From NCBI GenBank assembly GCA_029834535.1, contig JAQMWT010000308.1:174864-238863 (forward strand): a stretch of 64,000 bases of DNA, given 5' to 3'. Every line of letters begins with the position of its first letter. The stretch's first letter is position 1. Source of the stretch: Chrysophaeum taylorii. Lineage: Eukaryota > Sar > Pelagophyceae > Pelagomonadales > Pelagomonadaceae. The position numbers and the translations under genes were made by a program. Under the pieces are notes generated by a model, which worked only from the letters and a program-made list of their open reading frames with translations, was not told the origin of the DNA and did not search any database. Below, in pieces: positions 9,053 to 20,346 of this stretch.

Positions 9053-12000
9053 GTTTTTCTAGAAGACGCATCCATCGAGAAGAGGCCCCTTGGTACAAGG
9101 TCTTCGTTAATGTGTGAAATGAATAAACTGGCGGCCTGCCGGAACTGGCGTCTGTTTGTTTGTCCAGTGGCGCTGCACCCAGGAGGAGAGCACCGTCTTG
9201 AATCCGAGGGAGGCGGTTCCGACGTGGCCTGCGGGCGAGAGATGTGGTGGAGGGTTGTAGTTGTGATATACCATGTCTGTCGCCGACGCGTGTTAAGCAC
9301 ATCGCTCGTTTTTGCGCGAAAGCACCTTTGTGTACAACCTCAGTTAGGCATCATGAGTACATCCTTTTCGTATAGAGGAATCGACCGACATATATACACA
9401 CACTTACCTGGCTCGACCTGTGACGAAGCCCACTACCCCCCAAGATGTGGAATTCTTGAGACGAGAGTCAACGCCCTCAGAAACACTACAGTTGTGAACG
9501 AACGTCGCCAACTCGGAGGGAGTGCGACCGTCACCTGAGACGGAGAGGTCGGCATCATCGATCGCAGAAAATTCCTGACTTGGCAACAAACAGCGTGTCT
9601 CGGATTATCAAAACCCTGCTTCCTTCCAAGCTGGACTTTTTACAGGGGTATATATAGCCCCGGGCACTCGCACACACCAAGGACCGGCATTCCTACCCTC
9701 ACCTTTTTTCTATCTGGCTGCAGCTATGTGCGCTCCTTAAGAAGGGGGGTCTCTTCGTTCACAACAGCACGGCGCCCGGATAACGGAAACGCCACATCAT
9801 CAGCATACTCTTCTTCTTTTAGTGCGACGTATCCTCAGCGCATCGTCTACATCGTATTGAAAAACACGAATACGGACCCTCGCGTTGTCGAGAGTGTCGA
9901 GGCCGCCATGTACAGAACCAGAAGAACCGGATCTTATGCTTGACGCTGATTATCGAGTCGATCGAAGTGGTGGTAGCGCCGGAGTACCGCACTAATGTTG
10001 TTGTGGAGCGCTAAGATGCAATTCGGACGAGTTCAAATTCGTTGGAACGCCCAACTTCGATAGCACCTGCCAAAGTAGCTACGAACTTCCAGCGGGACGG
10101 ACCCTGTCGAAAGAAAGAAAGGTAGCCTTGACGAAATCAATGAACAGAACCTTCGTTTTGAGGTGAATCACAGCACGACACGACTCGTTTCGTCGTCTGA
10201 CCGTACAACATCAATTTCATCACGGATTGGCCGCCCTGCTATAATATAGCAAGATGTGGCGCGCGGAACACTTTTGCATTTAATCTCTCGAGGTGTGCGA
10301 ACCATCCGGCGGCGACGAACCTCTGACGCGGTGACCTTAATTTTGACAGACCGCTCTTAAGATGATGATCTCCCAATATCTCTGCGCGTCACTGGTCAAG
10401 CGACTCGCGGCCCGCATTCAATCCATCACGTATCGAGCAGGTAAATCGCTCCTTTGCCTGTACCACGCGGCCCCGCGTTCAGAAACGGCAAGTAATTCGC
10501 AGAGGAGTGAGGACCAAGCGACGCGAGGTCTCTGCCCTTCGAAAGCCGAGTTGCTTGTTCATATCCGGTCCTTTTTGAACAGTGGAGAGAAGGGTGTCGA
10601 CATTGGTGGTGGTGGTTAGGCCGCCCGAGTCGCGCACATCTGGAGAACGATGCACTTGAGCGCACGGTGATCGATCATCAGAATCGGTAAAAATGTTCTC
10701 GGTGATGTCTTCATCCGAGAAACGACCCAACTTTGTGGCGGTCGAGTTAGTGAGGCAATAAACCCAACCATGCCCCGTGGTTGGGTTTCGCGCAGAAGGC
10801 TGTTGCCAGTACCCTCGTAGCGAGCGTGGAATGTGCTCATCTGGCTGGCGACCCGCGTCGTATCCCGCGTGGTCCACGTACAAGTCTCTCGTTGAAATCA
10901 CTAGTAGAAAAAAGTTGCCGTACATCCAGTAATAAGAGTGTCGTCGCGTCGCGCGGTATCATAGAAAAGGCATTACCGACCATCGCATCATAGGCTTTCG
11001 CATCATTCGCGACAAAAAGTCGTATCGCCATGACGCGACAAGATCATTTCTACGCCACGTTCTCTCGCCATCATACCATCGCAAACCACAACGTGGGTCC
11101 GCCAATTTCCTCCGAGAATTGATCGGTCTGTCGCTGGAGGGAGTCACTGACGCGCGATCAAGTTGGTCGTCCCGGCCATAAAAATCTCGGTGTCGGCTGC
11201 CGACCGGCGCGTAAACTTGCGAGGCGAACAACTTACGACTCTTCTTTTTTGGGGGGAACACTCAGCTTTTTTTCAAGACCGCCGCGCGGGAGGAGGAGGA
11301 AAGGAGCTTCTCGATTCACATCTAGTATTGGTTCTCGGACTAACTATGGTGGTTCCGACGACCCGCCTGAAACATGATTGACTCTCCACGCGCGACGGCT
11401 CCTGCGGCAAACAACGATAATACAGTTTCGCGAAGACGGCCAAGCTTCGCGCTTTGCCGTGTGTTAATTGAAAGACGCTCATCGAGCCGCGAAGAAGTTG
11501 CGTGGCTGGAACTGTCGAAACGACGAGCAACCCGCAGAGGTGCGACGCATTGGGCGGCTGAGGATCTGCCGCGAATAGGCGCAATCCCTGTACCACGAAG
11601 GGAGGAGTCTATTGGGGGTGCACGACACCTCAATCGACGCAGACGAGGAGACCATCATACCTGGGGCGATGTCGGAGATGTCCAGAGGCGTCGCATTCGG
11701 GCCGAGGGCGCGAAGAATAAAAGTGACCTTTCGCTGCCAGGTTCCTATCGCGCCGTGATGATGCTCGGCCAAAAAGCTTGTCTCCAACATCATCATACGC
11801 GCGCGTCTCGGTGTCTCGGTGTCAGCCGAGCTACAACACGAATCGAAGGGCGGCCTCGTGTGGCGACGTCGTGAAGGTCGGGAACCAGCATTTCGCGTTC
11901 TCGAAGCAGGATATGATGTACTCGCTGGACGTCGCAAAACGTGGTACTGATGAAGTCGCACTCGAAGGGTCGGCGACTCACAAAGCGCGGGAAAAGGATG

Positions 12001-13062
12001 AGAAGGCTCGGCGTACGCGCGTCATCATCATCGAGGAAAATCACACCGATTTTCACCGCGGAGTGAGAAGCCCTGAGGCTGAAGTCGAAGACCAGGCTTA
12101 CACCACAAGTCGAGTCACGTTCTTCTTCTTCTTCCAAGTGGCGAGTCTCTCTATACGATGCTCTCCGGCCATCTACGAAGAGATGATCCCTCGGGCGTTT
12201 TAATCTTCCCCCGAGCTGTCAAGTACGTGAAAGCGTGCGCCAGCGAGCTTCGGGCCCTTTTCATTTTCTCATTGGGGAGACGATTTCACATTGAAGCCGA
12301 GAGACTGCCGTGCGTCGTCGATGCAATAGAATTGCGCTCGAACTTGTTAAAAGTAAGAGCGGTGACTCGACTTGCTTCTCTGCTCGTTCCGGGGCGGACG
12401 GCGGACGGCACTCCGCACCTCGGAGGATGTGTGTGGACAAGAGAAAATGCACCTCTTATATCTTTATTGGCGTCGTGGAGAAAAGCAAATAATTGCACGT
12501 TTGCACGCCTCCGGCCGAGGGGCCCGCGCGTACGGACGATCCACGAACAAAAGGCTACAGCAACCTCAAGGCCGTCACCATCTTCTTCTGGGCCTCGCTC
12601 TCCCTGCCTCGCGAATTTTCTTTATTTCCGCATCCTCTCCTGTTCTTCGTCACCTCATGTTTTACCTGTCTACGTAACAGCCTCGAGCCCCACAGAGCTC
12701 GAGCCCTTTCGCTCCGAGGACACCCGGAGGACCCGTTCAAGATCGGCAGATGACAAGCGGGCGTCAAAGACGCGCCGCGGATGCGGACGATTGACCCGCC
12801 ACGAGACAGACACCACGCGGATGACCAGCGGACGCAGGATTGATTGCCAACGGCTGCGAGCAAGATGAGCGTCCCAATCGACGCGAACCTCGCCACGCTT
12901 GCGCTTTCGAAGCCGAACTTATGACCGTAGGTACTGAAAGCGCCAAATCACAGGCCTAAATGGAGACACTCTGTCCAACGTCCTCGGTCGACCTCTTTCG
13001 CTACTCTGGCGGCGACGCGAGCCTCCACTACGATCAGCACCGTGTTCTCGCCGCCGCCGCCG
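9053..13062. other. 4-kb gene-poor region
   Basis: No reading frame here combines an ATG, useful length and a recognisable domain. Isolated stretches look coding, for example minus-strand 10837-11031 ('AMVGNAFSMIPRDATTLLLL') and 10616-10925 ('GHGWVYCLTN'), but they sit in different frames and stop quickly. A TATATATA box occurs at 9649-9656 with no convincing gene downstream. Base composition resembles the decayed Ty3 interior at 59-63 kb, so ancient retroelement debris is possible; I could not identify one. Confidence 0.5.
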
Positions 13063-13720
13063 CTATGTGTCTCGCAGTTTGAGAATGATGCCTTCGACTT
13101 TAGAAATGCCGTTCGCCTTGTCGTGACTTATTGACGACGTCTCGAGTTTTCTGCGCAGCTTGTTTAAGGCCATCAGGGATCTCGTGGTATGAGAAAGGCG
13201 CCGACTATATTCCGGGCAGACAGAGTTGCTGCGAGATGGAAGTTCGCACCGCCGCCGCCTGGAGCGCAGAGCAAGCAGTAGCTGCCGTCGTTTTTTTTCA
13301 CGCGCCGTGATGTTACGCTGGCGAACATGACCAAAAGATTTTGATGTTCGGTAAGGTAGGCTCTTGCGTACGCCACACACAGCTGGTACACCGTAGGGTC
13401 GCCGCCTCTATAAAAAAACGCGGCACCAACTCGCGAATGCCGCGAGTCTCTCGTCGTTCGCCACGTAGCTTATAATCGCCGAATGCAGCGCGCCAAACGA
13501 CGGACTCGGACGTCTTTTCACCGCGCTCCAGCTGCAGCATCCGATCAGCCGACAGCTCCTCGAGCTGCGACAACTCTAGAGTCTCGAAACCGTTGTTGCC
13601 AACCCCAAAAAGCGCTCGATGCCTTGCATGACCTGATCTTCTTCACCAATGCGCGCGCCGCGCCGTCGCCCGAACGCCAAGCACTCGCGCACCATCATCT
13701 GCTCCTTTGAACTTCACGAC
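13063..13720 (-). pseudogene. Fragmented coding remnant, family unknown
   Basis: Reading the minus strand, consecutive stretches with coding character appear in alternating frames: 'GIERFLGLATTVSR' (about 13600-13640), 'LSQLEELSADRMLQLERGEK' (about 13510-13572), 'RGIRELVPRFFIEAATLRC' (about 13390-13450), 'YQLCVAYARAYLTEHQN' (about 13330-13385) and 'RSLMALNKLRRKLETSS' (about 13140-13190). Taken together they look like one helical protein that has lost its frame several times. I do not recognise it. Confidence 0.3.
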
Positions 13721-14454
13721 GACGACGGCACCGCTGGTGCCGGTGTGGGTGCATCGAGGGGATGCTCGCCGCCGCCGATGACGCTCAACGGATTGTCCGC
13801 TCTCCTCGTCTCCTCACCCAGTTTCGTTCCAACCAAGGGATGCGTTCCCCACCCGCGCCATCTCCGCCGACTCGCGCACATACTCCCGCGCACTAAAACT
13901 CCCATCGCGACGTGCTATCATAGCACGGACTTTTACTCTCTTTCGATCGGGGGGCAATTGACGAAGCCGACTTCGAAAGGAATAAAAATTTTCAGGCGGA
14001 AGATGAAAATGTTGATAAAGCGAGGAAGATGAGACGAAGGAGAGATGGTAAGGGAGAGAGTGGCAGTGTGGTTGAGGGGGGCTCTTTGCTCGAACTCCAT
14101 CACAAAAGCCGTGACCATAGAACACGCCCATAATGAACTCGCAGAACGAGGTTCATCCGCACCACTCCCGTGTCCACACACTTTCCCAAACAACTGAACG
14201 CCGTTGCATACTCGCGTTCGCCCTCTTTAAAAACCCGCGCGTCGCAAAGCGAACCGGCTGCAGGTTACGCTCCTACGTCGTCGCTAGTCAGGGTCGGCAA
14301 TTGGACCCTCTTAATAGACCCGGGGTCCCAGGGGCCCATATGGCCCACGTGCGAGGCCCCACTCGCTGTGATGGAACGTGGGAAAGGTGGCGTTAGCGTA
14401 GTAAACCGAGAGCTCCATTTGCCTTGCGTCTCGCACCTTCGCTCCCTGACCTCC

Positions 14455-16852
14455 TCACTTCCTCGAGTGCTTCGACACCCCGTGCCCGTTTGATCGCGAT
14501 TTGGTTGGTTTTCGGAGTTCTGGATGGCGAGACTCCACAACGCCCGCCGCCGCACGCGTTTTGGCCACATCGCTCCCATGCTCCGCGAGTTTGGCGAGCA
14601 CCGGAATCGCGCCCGCCTTCGTGATCGCGATTTGGTTTTCGGAGTTCTGGATGGCGAGACTCCACAACGCCGCCGCCGCCGCACGCGTTTTAGCCACGTC
14701 GTGCCCATCCTCCGCGAGTTTGGCGAGCACCGGAATCGCGCCCGCCTTCGCGATCGCGATTTTGTTTTCGTCGTTGTGTGCGAGTTGCGACAACGCACAT
14801 GCGACGTTCTGTTTTGCCCGATCACTCCCCGACATTCCAAGCTCGACGAGCAGCGGAATCGCGCCCAACTCCCGAAACACGTCTGCGTTGGAGATATCGT
14901 TTTGGCACGAACGCGTAGTCTTCTCGGCGGCACTCGAACGGATGCGGGCGTTCTTTATTCCGTGGCCCAGATTTGACACCACCACGGCGTCAATTGACCG
15001 TCCACCACAAATAAAGGCAGAAAATGCCTTCTGACCAAGAGCTAGGGTGGTGGTGGAGCCTTTTCGTCGTCGCCTCGGAGTCTCCCCACCCCCTCGCACG
15101 CCGGAATCCGTTGGCGCGTCTGCTCTCGACTCCGGGGAACACGCGCCAAGGACCGCATCGAACTTTCGCGGGTCGCCACCGAGCGCTTCGAGGGCCGACG
15201 CGACTCGTCGTTGCACCCAACCGTCGGCGAGCGCGGGGCGCGCGTTCGGATCGTGAGCCCAAAACTGCTCCAAGAGCTCGACGACGTCGGGATTCGCGGC
15301 GCGCTAAGCATCGGGGATTTCGGGACGTTCTTTTCGATTGACGACAGCCGCAATAATCTCCGCGTCTCTCTTGCGAGCCCACGGAGGCGAGCAAGTACGC
15401 AGCTCGTTGCACGCGACGCCGAGCCCGTAGACGTCGGCCTTCCTCCTCCATCGAGGATTCTTGCTGCCGTCGAGGAGTCTGCGCGTGCAGTCGCCGAGAA
15501 GCCGCATGCAAAATAACTTACTCCGGAGCCATCCATTGATTACAGGTCCCGGGACCTTTGCCCAGCGAGCTCCCGGTTCGGCTCGTCGCGGCAGTGCTCG
15601 AGGCGCTCGTCGCTTCCCTAACTTTGGCTAAGCCAAAGTCGGCGAGCTCGACCACGCCTCCAACGCAGACGAGAATATTCATTGACTTGAGGTCACGGTG
15701 GAACACGCCGAGGTTGTGCAAATAGGTCAAACCCCCGAGGATGTCGCTGACGTAAGCGAGCACCACGAGGGCAGGCGTCGGAGGCCTACGTCGGCTTAGC
15801 GTACAGCCTCTCTCTCGGCGAGATTTCCACCGAACGAACGCTCGATGACCAAAGAGACATGTCCTCCGGACAGAAGCCATAAAATGCGAGAATGTTGGGA
15901 TGGCTGAGGGACTGGTGCACTATCGCTTCTTTTTTCAGCTCTTCGAGAGCGCGCTTACGGAAATCTGATCTCAGAACGTCGAGCTGCTTCGGCGCTACTT
16001 GGCACGAGCCCCGGGTCGCGGCGCGCTTACCACGCCAAACGCCCCCTCTACCAAGGATGACATCGGTCTCGATGAGCTCGCTCCCCTTGATTTCGCGCAG
16101 AGTATGTTGGGTGTTCCCGACGGGACCGCGCGTCTCGAGCCTCGACGCCGCGACGACGACCGCGAAATCGTTTGCTATTCGCCTCGATCGCCTCCAGCCT
16201 CGCGATCATGTCGGCCTGGCCCTCCTTGATGTCGGCATGGCCTTCCTTGACAGCGGCTATGATATCGGCTCGGCTCTCCTCGGCAGCATCCGCGCCCAAC
16301 CGGAAAAGTTGCTCGCTGATGTTCTCGCCGAGTTGCTGCAGCCTCGCGTCTACGGCACTCAGCTCGTCCTCCGTCGCCGCCACGTCTTGAGGCTGACGAC
16401 CTTGCACGGCCAACATGGCTTCGAGGGTGGCGTGACTCTCGAAGAGATCTTTCTGCTCGTCGTCGCGGTCGTCGCGCACGGCGAACATCGTCTCGGTGAT
16501 TATCCCAAAACTGGAGCGCCTCGACGCACGCCCGGAGACGCTCTCGTTGATGTCCTCGAAGTCGCCCTTGTGAGGTCCGAGTGCGGCGCCGACCGTACGC
16601 TCGTACCACTTGGCTTTATGAAATTTCTTGATAAGACTCTCGGCGTCTTGAACAAACAACCTCGAGCGTCTGTTCGAGCGCAATCTTCTCGTCCTTCGCT
16701 CGCGGGTCCTTTTTTAACTTCTCGAGCGGGCCGATATGCGCGCGAAGACGCTCCCCGAGCCGGCGACAACGCCGCTTGTTAGCCTTGACCTCCAACGCGG
16801 TGTCGTACGCTTTTTTGACGACTTTGATGATGTTCGCCGCGGTCTCCGCCAT
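14455..16852 (-). pseudogene. MLKL-type helical domain, TKL protein kinase and armadillo repeats (frameshifted)
   Basis: Starting at the ATG at 16852, the first ~65 residues and their out-of-frame continuation ('QDAESLIKKFHKAKWYERT', then 'GDFEDINE') match the N-terminal four-helix domain of MLKL-like kinases. A Ser/Thr kinase follows: '[14 protein letters not shown]'-type N-lobe near 15910 (here [14 protein letters not shown]), '[10 protein letters not shown]' at about 15680-15705, 'DFGLAK' at about 15632-15649, 'WMAPE' at about 15520, and 'ADVYGLGVACNELR' in the C-lobe. After the kinase come two to three armadillo repeats ('NKIAIAKAGAIPVLAKLAED', about 14480-14830). The parts occupy at least four frame segments. 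One break, near 16648, is a four-base TGTT expansion inside GTTGTTTGTT. The glycine loop also looks shortened. Short introns are a possible alternative for some breaks. Likely a dead signalling kinase gene. Confidence 0.65.
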
Positions 16853-16885
16853 GCTCTCAGAACATGCCTTGTTCTCAAAATCCTA

Positions 16886-17017
16886 GTGTTGTAGTGCCAC
16901 CAGGGATTTTCTTTTTTTTCTGTATCCAACACCACGTTTGTTTTCCAACATGTGTTGTAGTGCCACCGGGGATTTTCTTTTTTTTCTGTATCCAACACCA
17001 CGTTTGTTTTCCAACAT
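16886..17017. repeat. Two tandem copies of a 66-bp sequence
   Basis: GTGTTGTAGTGCCACCAGGG starts at 16886 and again, with one A/G change, at 16952. Each unit contains a T8 tract and ends CCAACAT. It lies just upstream of the broken kinase gene's start. Confidence 0.95.
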
Positions 17018-17104
17018 AGGTCTTTATCTCCTCCACTTCGTCACATTCCTAGAAACCAAAACACGCAACACTAATGTATTCCGTCCGCGGTCTCCTTGAA
17101 GTGT

Positions 17105-17741
17105 TGTCTTTAAATGTCGACTTCTAAGAGGGGGGGCTGTGTGTGGGGAGCATGAAGGATGTGGGTGGGTTTGTGGGGTATGAGGGATGTGCCTGACGGG
17201 CGGAGATAAGTACGCGGGACCTAGTCAGGGTCATCGCCGAGGCGTGGGGCAGGCGAAGAGCGGACCAAGGGCCCCGCCTTGGTAGGTCGTACGCATGCTG
17301 CCGCCGGACGTATGTGCGACGAAGGGTGACGTCCTGCTGGGATCGGGCGGCCTGGGTGGGGTTCCCCGAGGCAGGCGGCGACATGGGTGAGGGCGGTGAG
17401 GGCACAGCGAGCCCGGGTTTCAATGCGTTGGCGATCCCCCACTCACGGTAGATGCGGCGAGTTTTTTTTGGGCCGCCTTTGCCTCTGACAGGCTCTGTGA
17501 AGTTGGCGCAGCCGCTTGCCACCCAGGTTCGCGCAGCGATGCGCTCTGCGCATGTTTGGGCGAGAGCGTGGCACGCCGCACTGGGGGCCTCACCGAAGGC
17601 ACCAAAGACGAGGCCGGCGACGGTGCCGTAGCTACGTAGCCGCTGTTCGACAGGGCCCAAGAAGCCAGGCGGTGGTGCTGTACCCGGCTGGGGGATGATG
17701 GCGTCGATGCCGCGGGCGTGAGCGAGGTATTCGGAGTGGAC
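17105..17741 (-). mobile_element. LINE copy A, 3' portion (separated from its 5' portion by Helitrons)
   Basis: Encodes the C-terminal end of the LINE protein: 'VHSEYLAHARGIDAI', 'GPVEQRLRSYGTVAGLVFGA' and 'FGEAPSAACHALAQTCAER'. It ends with the LINE 3' terminus TCTAAGAGG..GTCGACATTTAAAGACA read on the minus strand. The sequence continues exactly where copy A breaks at 27878: copy B reads straight through GCGCAAGTCCACTCCG at 40290-40305, with the left half ending copy A at 27878 and the right half resuming at 17741. Confidence 0.8.
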
Positions 17742-18806
17742 AAGTGCAGGGCAGTAAGTTCACCTACTCCCAATCTCTAACCCCAGTAACTTCACCTGGT
17801 CCCAGTAAGTCTTAACTACTAATCGACAGATGTTTGTCTGTTTGTTTGTTTGTTTGTTTCATATAAGTTCGCCTGGTCAGTAAGTTCACCTAGCTCACAC
17901 CAACTCCTTTGAGCTCGCCGCTCTCGCCTCCGCCAATCTAAGCTGCTTCGATCCGCACGCGCCGCCTACCTTTGAGTGAGTTTACTCAAAAAACCCTTTG
18001 CTCTAAAACCCCAGTATGTTCACCTGGTCTCAGTAAGTTCACCTGGTCACTATATTCACCTAGTCCCAATCTCTAACCCCAGTAAGTTCACCTGGTCCCA
18101 GTAAGTTCACCCACAGTGCGCGTGTAGACGCCGGAGGGGGCTTATCGGTATTGCGCAGCACGTGTGAGGTAGGGTGGAGTCGTCGACTCAGAAGAGCATA
18201 TCTCGTGTCGTCGATCAGAAGAGCTTGGGGTTGCCGATCGACAGAGAGCCACGTAGAGCTGGACGTGGCAGAAGACGGGCTTGGGCAAGAGGACGCCGAC
18301 CTCGCGGGGCGTCTGGCCCTGGCTCTTGTTGATCGTTTGGCGTAGGCGGGCCTTGAGGGATACAGGTTGGAGGAGCCTCGGTGACACGACACGATCGATC
18401 ATGTATCTGGTACCGTTGCAGTGGCCGTGCGACGGGTCGAGGTTGCGAAGACATTAAGCTCGCGATCAAAGTCAGCATGCCGTTGGTTGTCAGGGAGTTG
18501 AAAACTCGACTGTAAAGAGCGAGGCGTCGTCTTCCGACCCAACCTAGTCGGCCGAAAAGAACTCCGACGCCTCGTCTCCGGGAAAAAAAGGCCGCGGTCA
18601 TGCGCGCGTTGTCAGCATCGACAACATCGTTTCGACGGGGCGTGAGAATGGCGCGCTGAAAGAGCCGCCGCGGGTCGTGGAAATAGTCTGCGAGGTCGCC
18701 GTAGACGGCTTGGAGGATCACTGTGTGGCTCTCGCGCCTACCTGATCCTTACTCTCGCGCCTACCTGATCCTTACCCTAAATCGAGGGACAAACAAACAC
18801 ACACCC
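17742..18806 (-). mobile_element. Helitron-derived unit U1
   Basis: In element orientation (minus) it starts near 18800 with TTTGTCCCTCGATTTAGGG and two copies of TAAGGATCAGGTAGGCGCGAG. The helicase C-terminal remnant follows ('LADYFHDPRRLFQRAILTP', later 'TINKSQGQTPREVGVLLPKP'), then the GTGAACTTACTGG iterons and the 3' end CTGCACTTG at 17742. The middle of the helicase is missing. About 50 bp at 17811-17860 is a second 5' terminus inserted in the opposite orientation; U3 lacks it at the same place. Confidence 0.75.
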
Positions 18807-18836
18807 CCCCCTCTTAGCAGTCGACATTTAAAGACA
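18807..18836 (+). mobile_element. Scrap of LINE 3' end between Helitron units
   Basis: CCCTCTTAGCAGTCGACATT followed by TAAAGACAGA matches the LINE 3' terminus seen at 40900-40923 (plus) and 17108-17137 (minus). Only about 30 bp remain, joined to U1 on one side and U2 on the other. Confidence 0.6.
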
Positions 18837-19997
18837 GACAAGTGCAGGCCAGTAAGTTCGCCAGTAAGTTCACCTAGTCCCAATCTCTAACCCCAGTAAG
18901 TTCACCTGGTCCCAGTAAGTTCACCTAGTCCCAATCTCCAACCTCAGTAAGTTCGGCGTAAGCCCACTCGTGCTCACATCCACTCACCCCTCTCCTTTGA
19001 ACTCGTCCCTCTCACCCTCGCCAATCTAAGCTGCTTTGATCCGCACACGCCGCTAACCTTTGAGTTTACTCTAAAAAAATAGTAAGTTCACTTGGTCCCA
19101 GTAAGCTCGCCTGTTCACTTGGTCCCAGTAAGTTTGCCTGGTCACTAATTTCACCTAGTCCCAATCTCTAACCTCCGCAAGGTCACCTGGTTCCAGTAAG
19201 TTCACCTGGCCCCAGTAAGTTCACCTACAGTGCGCGTGTAGACGCCGGGAGGGGGCTTATCGGTATTGCGCAGCACGTGTGGGGTAGGGTGGAGTCGTCG
19301 ACTCAGAAGAGGATATCCTCGGGGTTGCCGATCGACAGAGAGCCACGTAGAGCTGGACGTGGCAGAAGACGGGCTTCGCCAAGAGGACGCCGACCTCGCG
19401 GGGCGTCTGGCCCTGGCTCTTGGTGATCGTTTGGCGTCGGCGGGCCTTAAGGGATACAGGTTGGAGGAGCCTCGGTGACAACGACACGATCGATCATGTA
19501 TCTGGTACCGTTGCAGTGGCCGTGCGACGGGTCGAGGTTGCGAAGACTTTAAGCTCGCGATCAAAGTCAGCATGCCGTTGGTTGTCAGGGAGTTCAAAAC
19601 TCGACTGTAAAGAGCGAGGCGTCGTCTTCCGACCCAACCTAGTCGGCCGAAAAGAACTCCGACGCCTCGTCTCCGGGAAAAAAGGCCGCGGTCATGCGCG
19701 CGTTGTCAGCATCGAATCGCCGCCGCGGCGTCGGAAAAAAGGCCGCGGTCATGCGCGCGTTGTCAGCATCGACAACATCGTTCGACGGGGCGTGAGAATG
19801 GCGCGCTGAAAGAGCCGCCGCGGGTCGTGGAAATAGTCTGCGAGGTCGCCGTAGACGGCTTGGAGGATCACTGTCTGGCTCTCGCGCCTACCTGATCCTT
19901 ACTCTCGCTCCTACATGATCCTTACCCTAAATCGAGGGACAAACAAACAAACAGACAAACAGACAGACAGACAAACATCTGTCGATTAGTAGTTAGG
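18837..19997 (-). mobile_element. Helitron-derived unit U2
   Basis: The unit begins (minus) at 19994 with TAACTACTAATCGACAGATG and a TCTG/TTTG microsatellite, carries the same internally deleted helicase remnant as U1 and U3 (19202-19880), then the iterons, and ends at ...GGCCAG/GCACTTG next to 18837. A local duplication at 19680-19775 repeats 'GGCCGCGGTCATGCGCGCGT'. Confidence 0.75.
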
Positions 19998-20046
19998 ACT
20001 AGTAAGGCCAAGTCGGGTTTTTTTCGGCCTTTTCTCGGGGGGGAAC

Positions 20047-20102
20047 CCCCCAGGAATTGGGGGGCTCTGCCCCCCAAACCCCCCGCCGGGGGACACCCCC
20101 GG
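20047..20102. other. G/C-run hairpins near the Helitron 3' end
   Basis: TTGGGGGGCTCTGCCCCCCAA is a perfect inverted repeat with a TCT loop; neighbouring runs CCCCCGCCGGGGG and GGGGGAACCCCCC can pair in alternative ways. Helitron 3' ends commonly carry a hairpin upstream of CTRR; here the strong hairpins are 55-100 bp away and only a weak 6-bp stem abuts the end. Confidence 0.5.
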
Positions 20103-20346
20103 ACCCCCCATGGCCTCGACGGCCGCCGCGTCTCGGGAGCCGACGAAAAAAGCCGTCGCACGCCCTGGAAATTCTGTCTTTTCGGTTCTTGAAGATTTCT
20201 TGGTAAGTTTTTCGTTCTTGGGTTAGGGTGTGCACCCTTTTCCTTCCTTTCCGTTGCGCGAAGCGTTCTGGGGGTTAGTATTATGCCTGTTTATTTTCGG
20301 CTTTGCGTTTTTTGCGGATGGACTATGTGATGGCCGAGGGCCGTTT

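Noticed and set aside
10700-10800. 'GHGWVYCLTN' on the minus strand, resembling the start of a GIY-YIG (T5orf172) nuclease
   Set aside because: Only the first ten residues fit; the following residues lack the glycine and Arg/Glu positions of the fold and the frame does not continue sensibly.
12158-12868. Plus-strand frame of 236 codons
   Set aside because: No domain, no similarity, codon composition like the surrounding non-coding sequence; overlapping frames of similar length exist on the other strand.
16652-16690. Programmed frameshift in the kinase gene at GTTGTTTGTT
   Set aside because: A four-base expansion is required and several other breaks exist downstream, so decay is the simpler reading.
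17742-19230. CRISPR-like array (regular iterons with spacers)
   Set aside because: Spacing is irregular, spacers are themselves repetitive, and the array lies within eukaryotic Helitron units.
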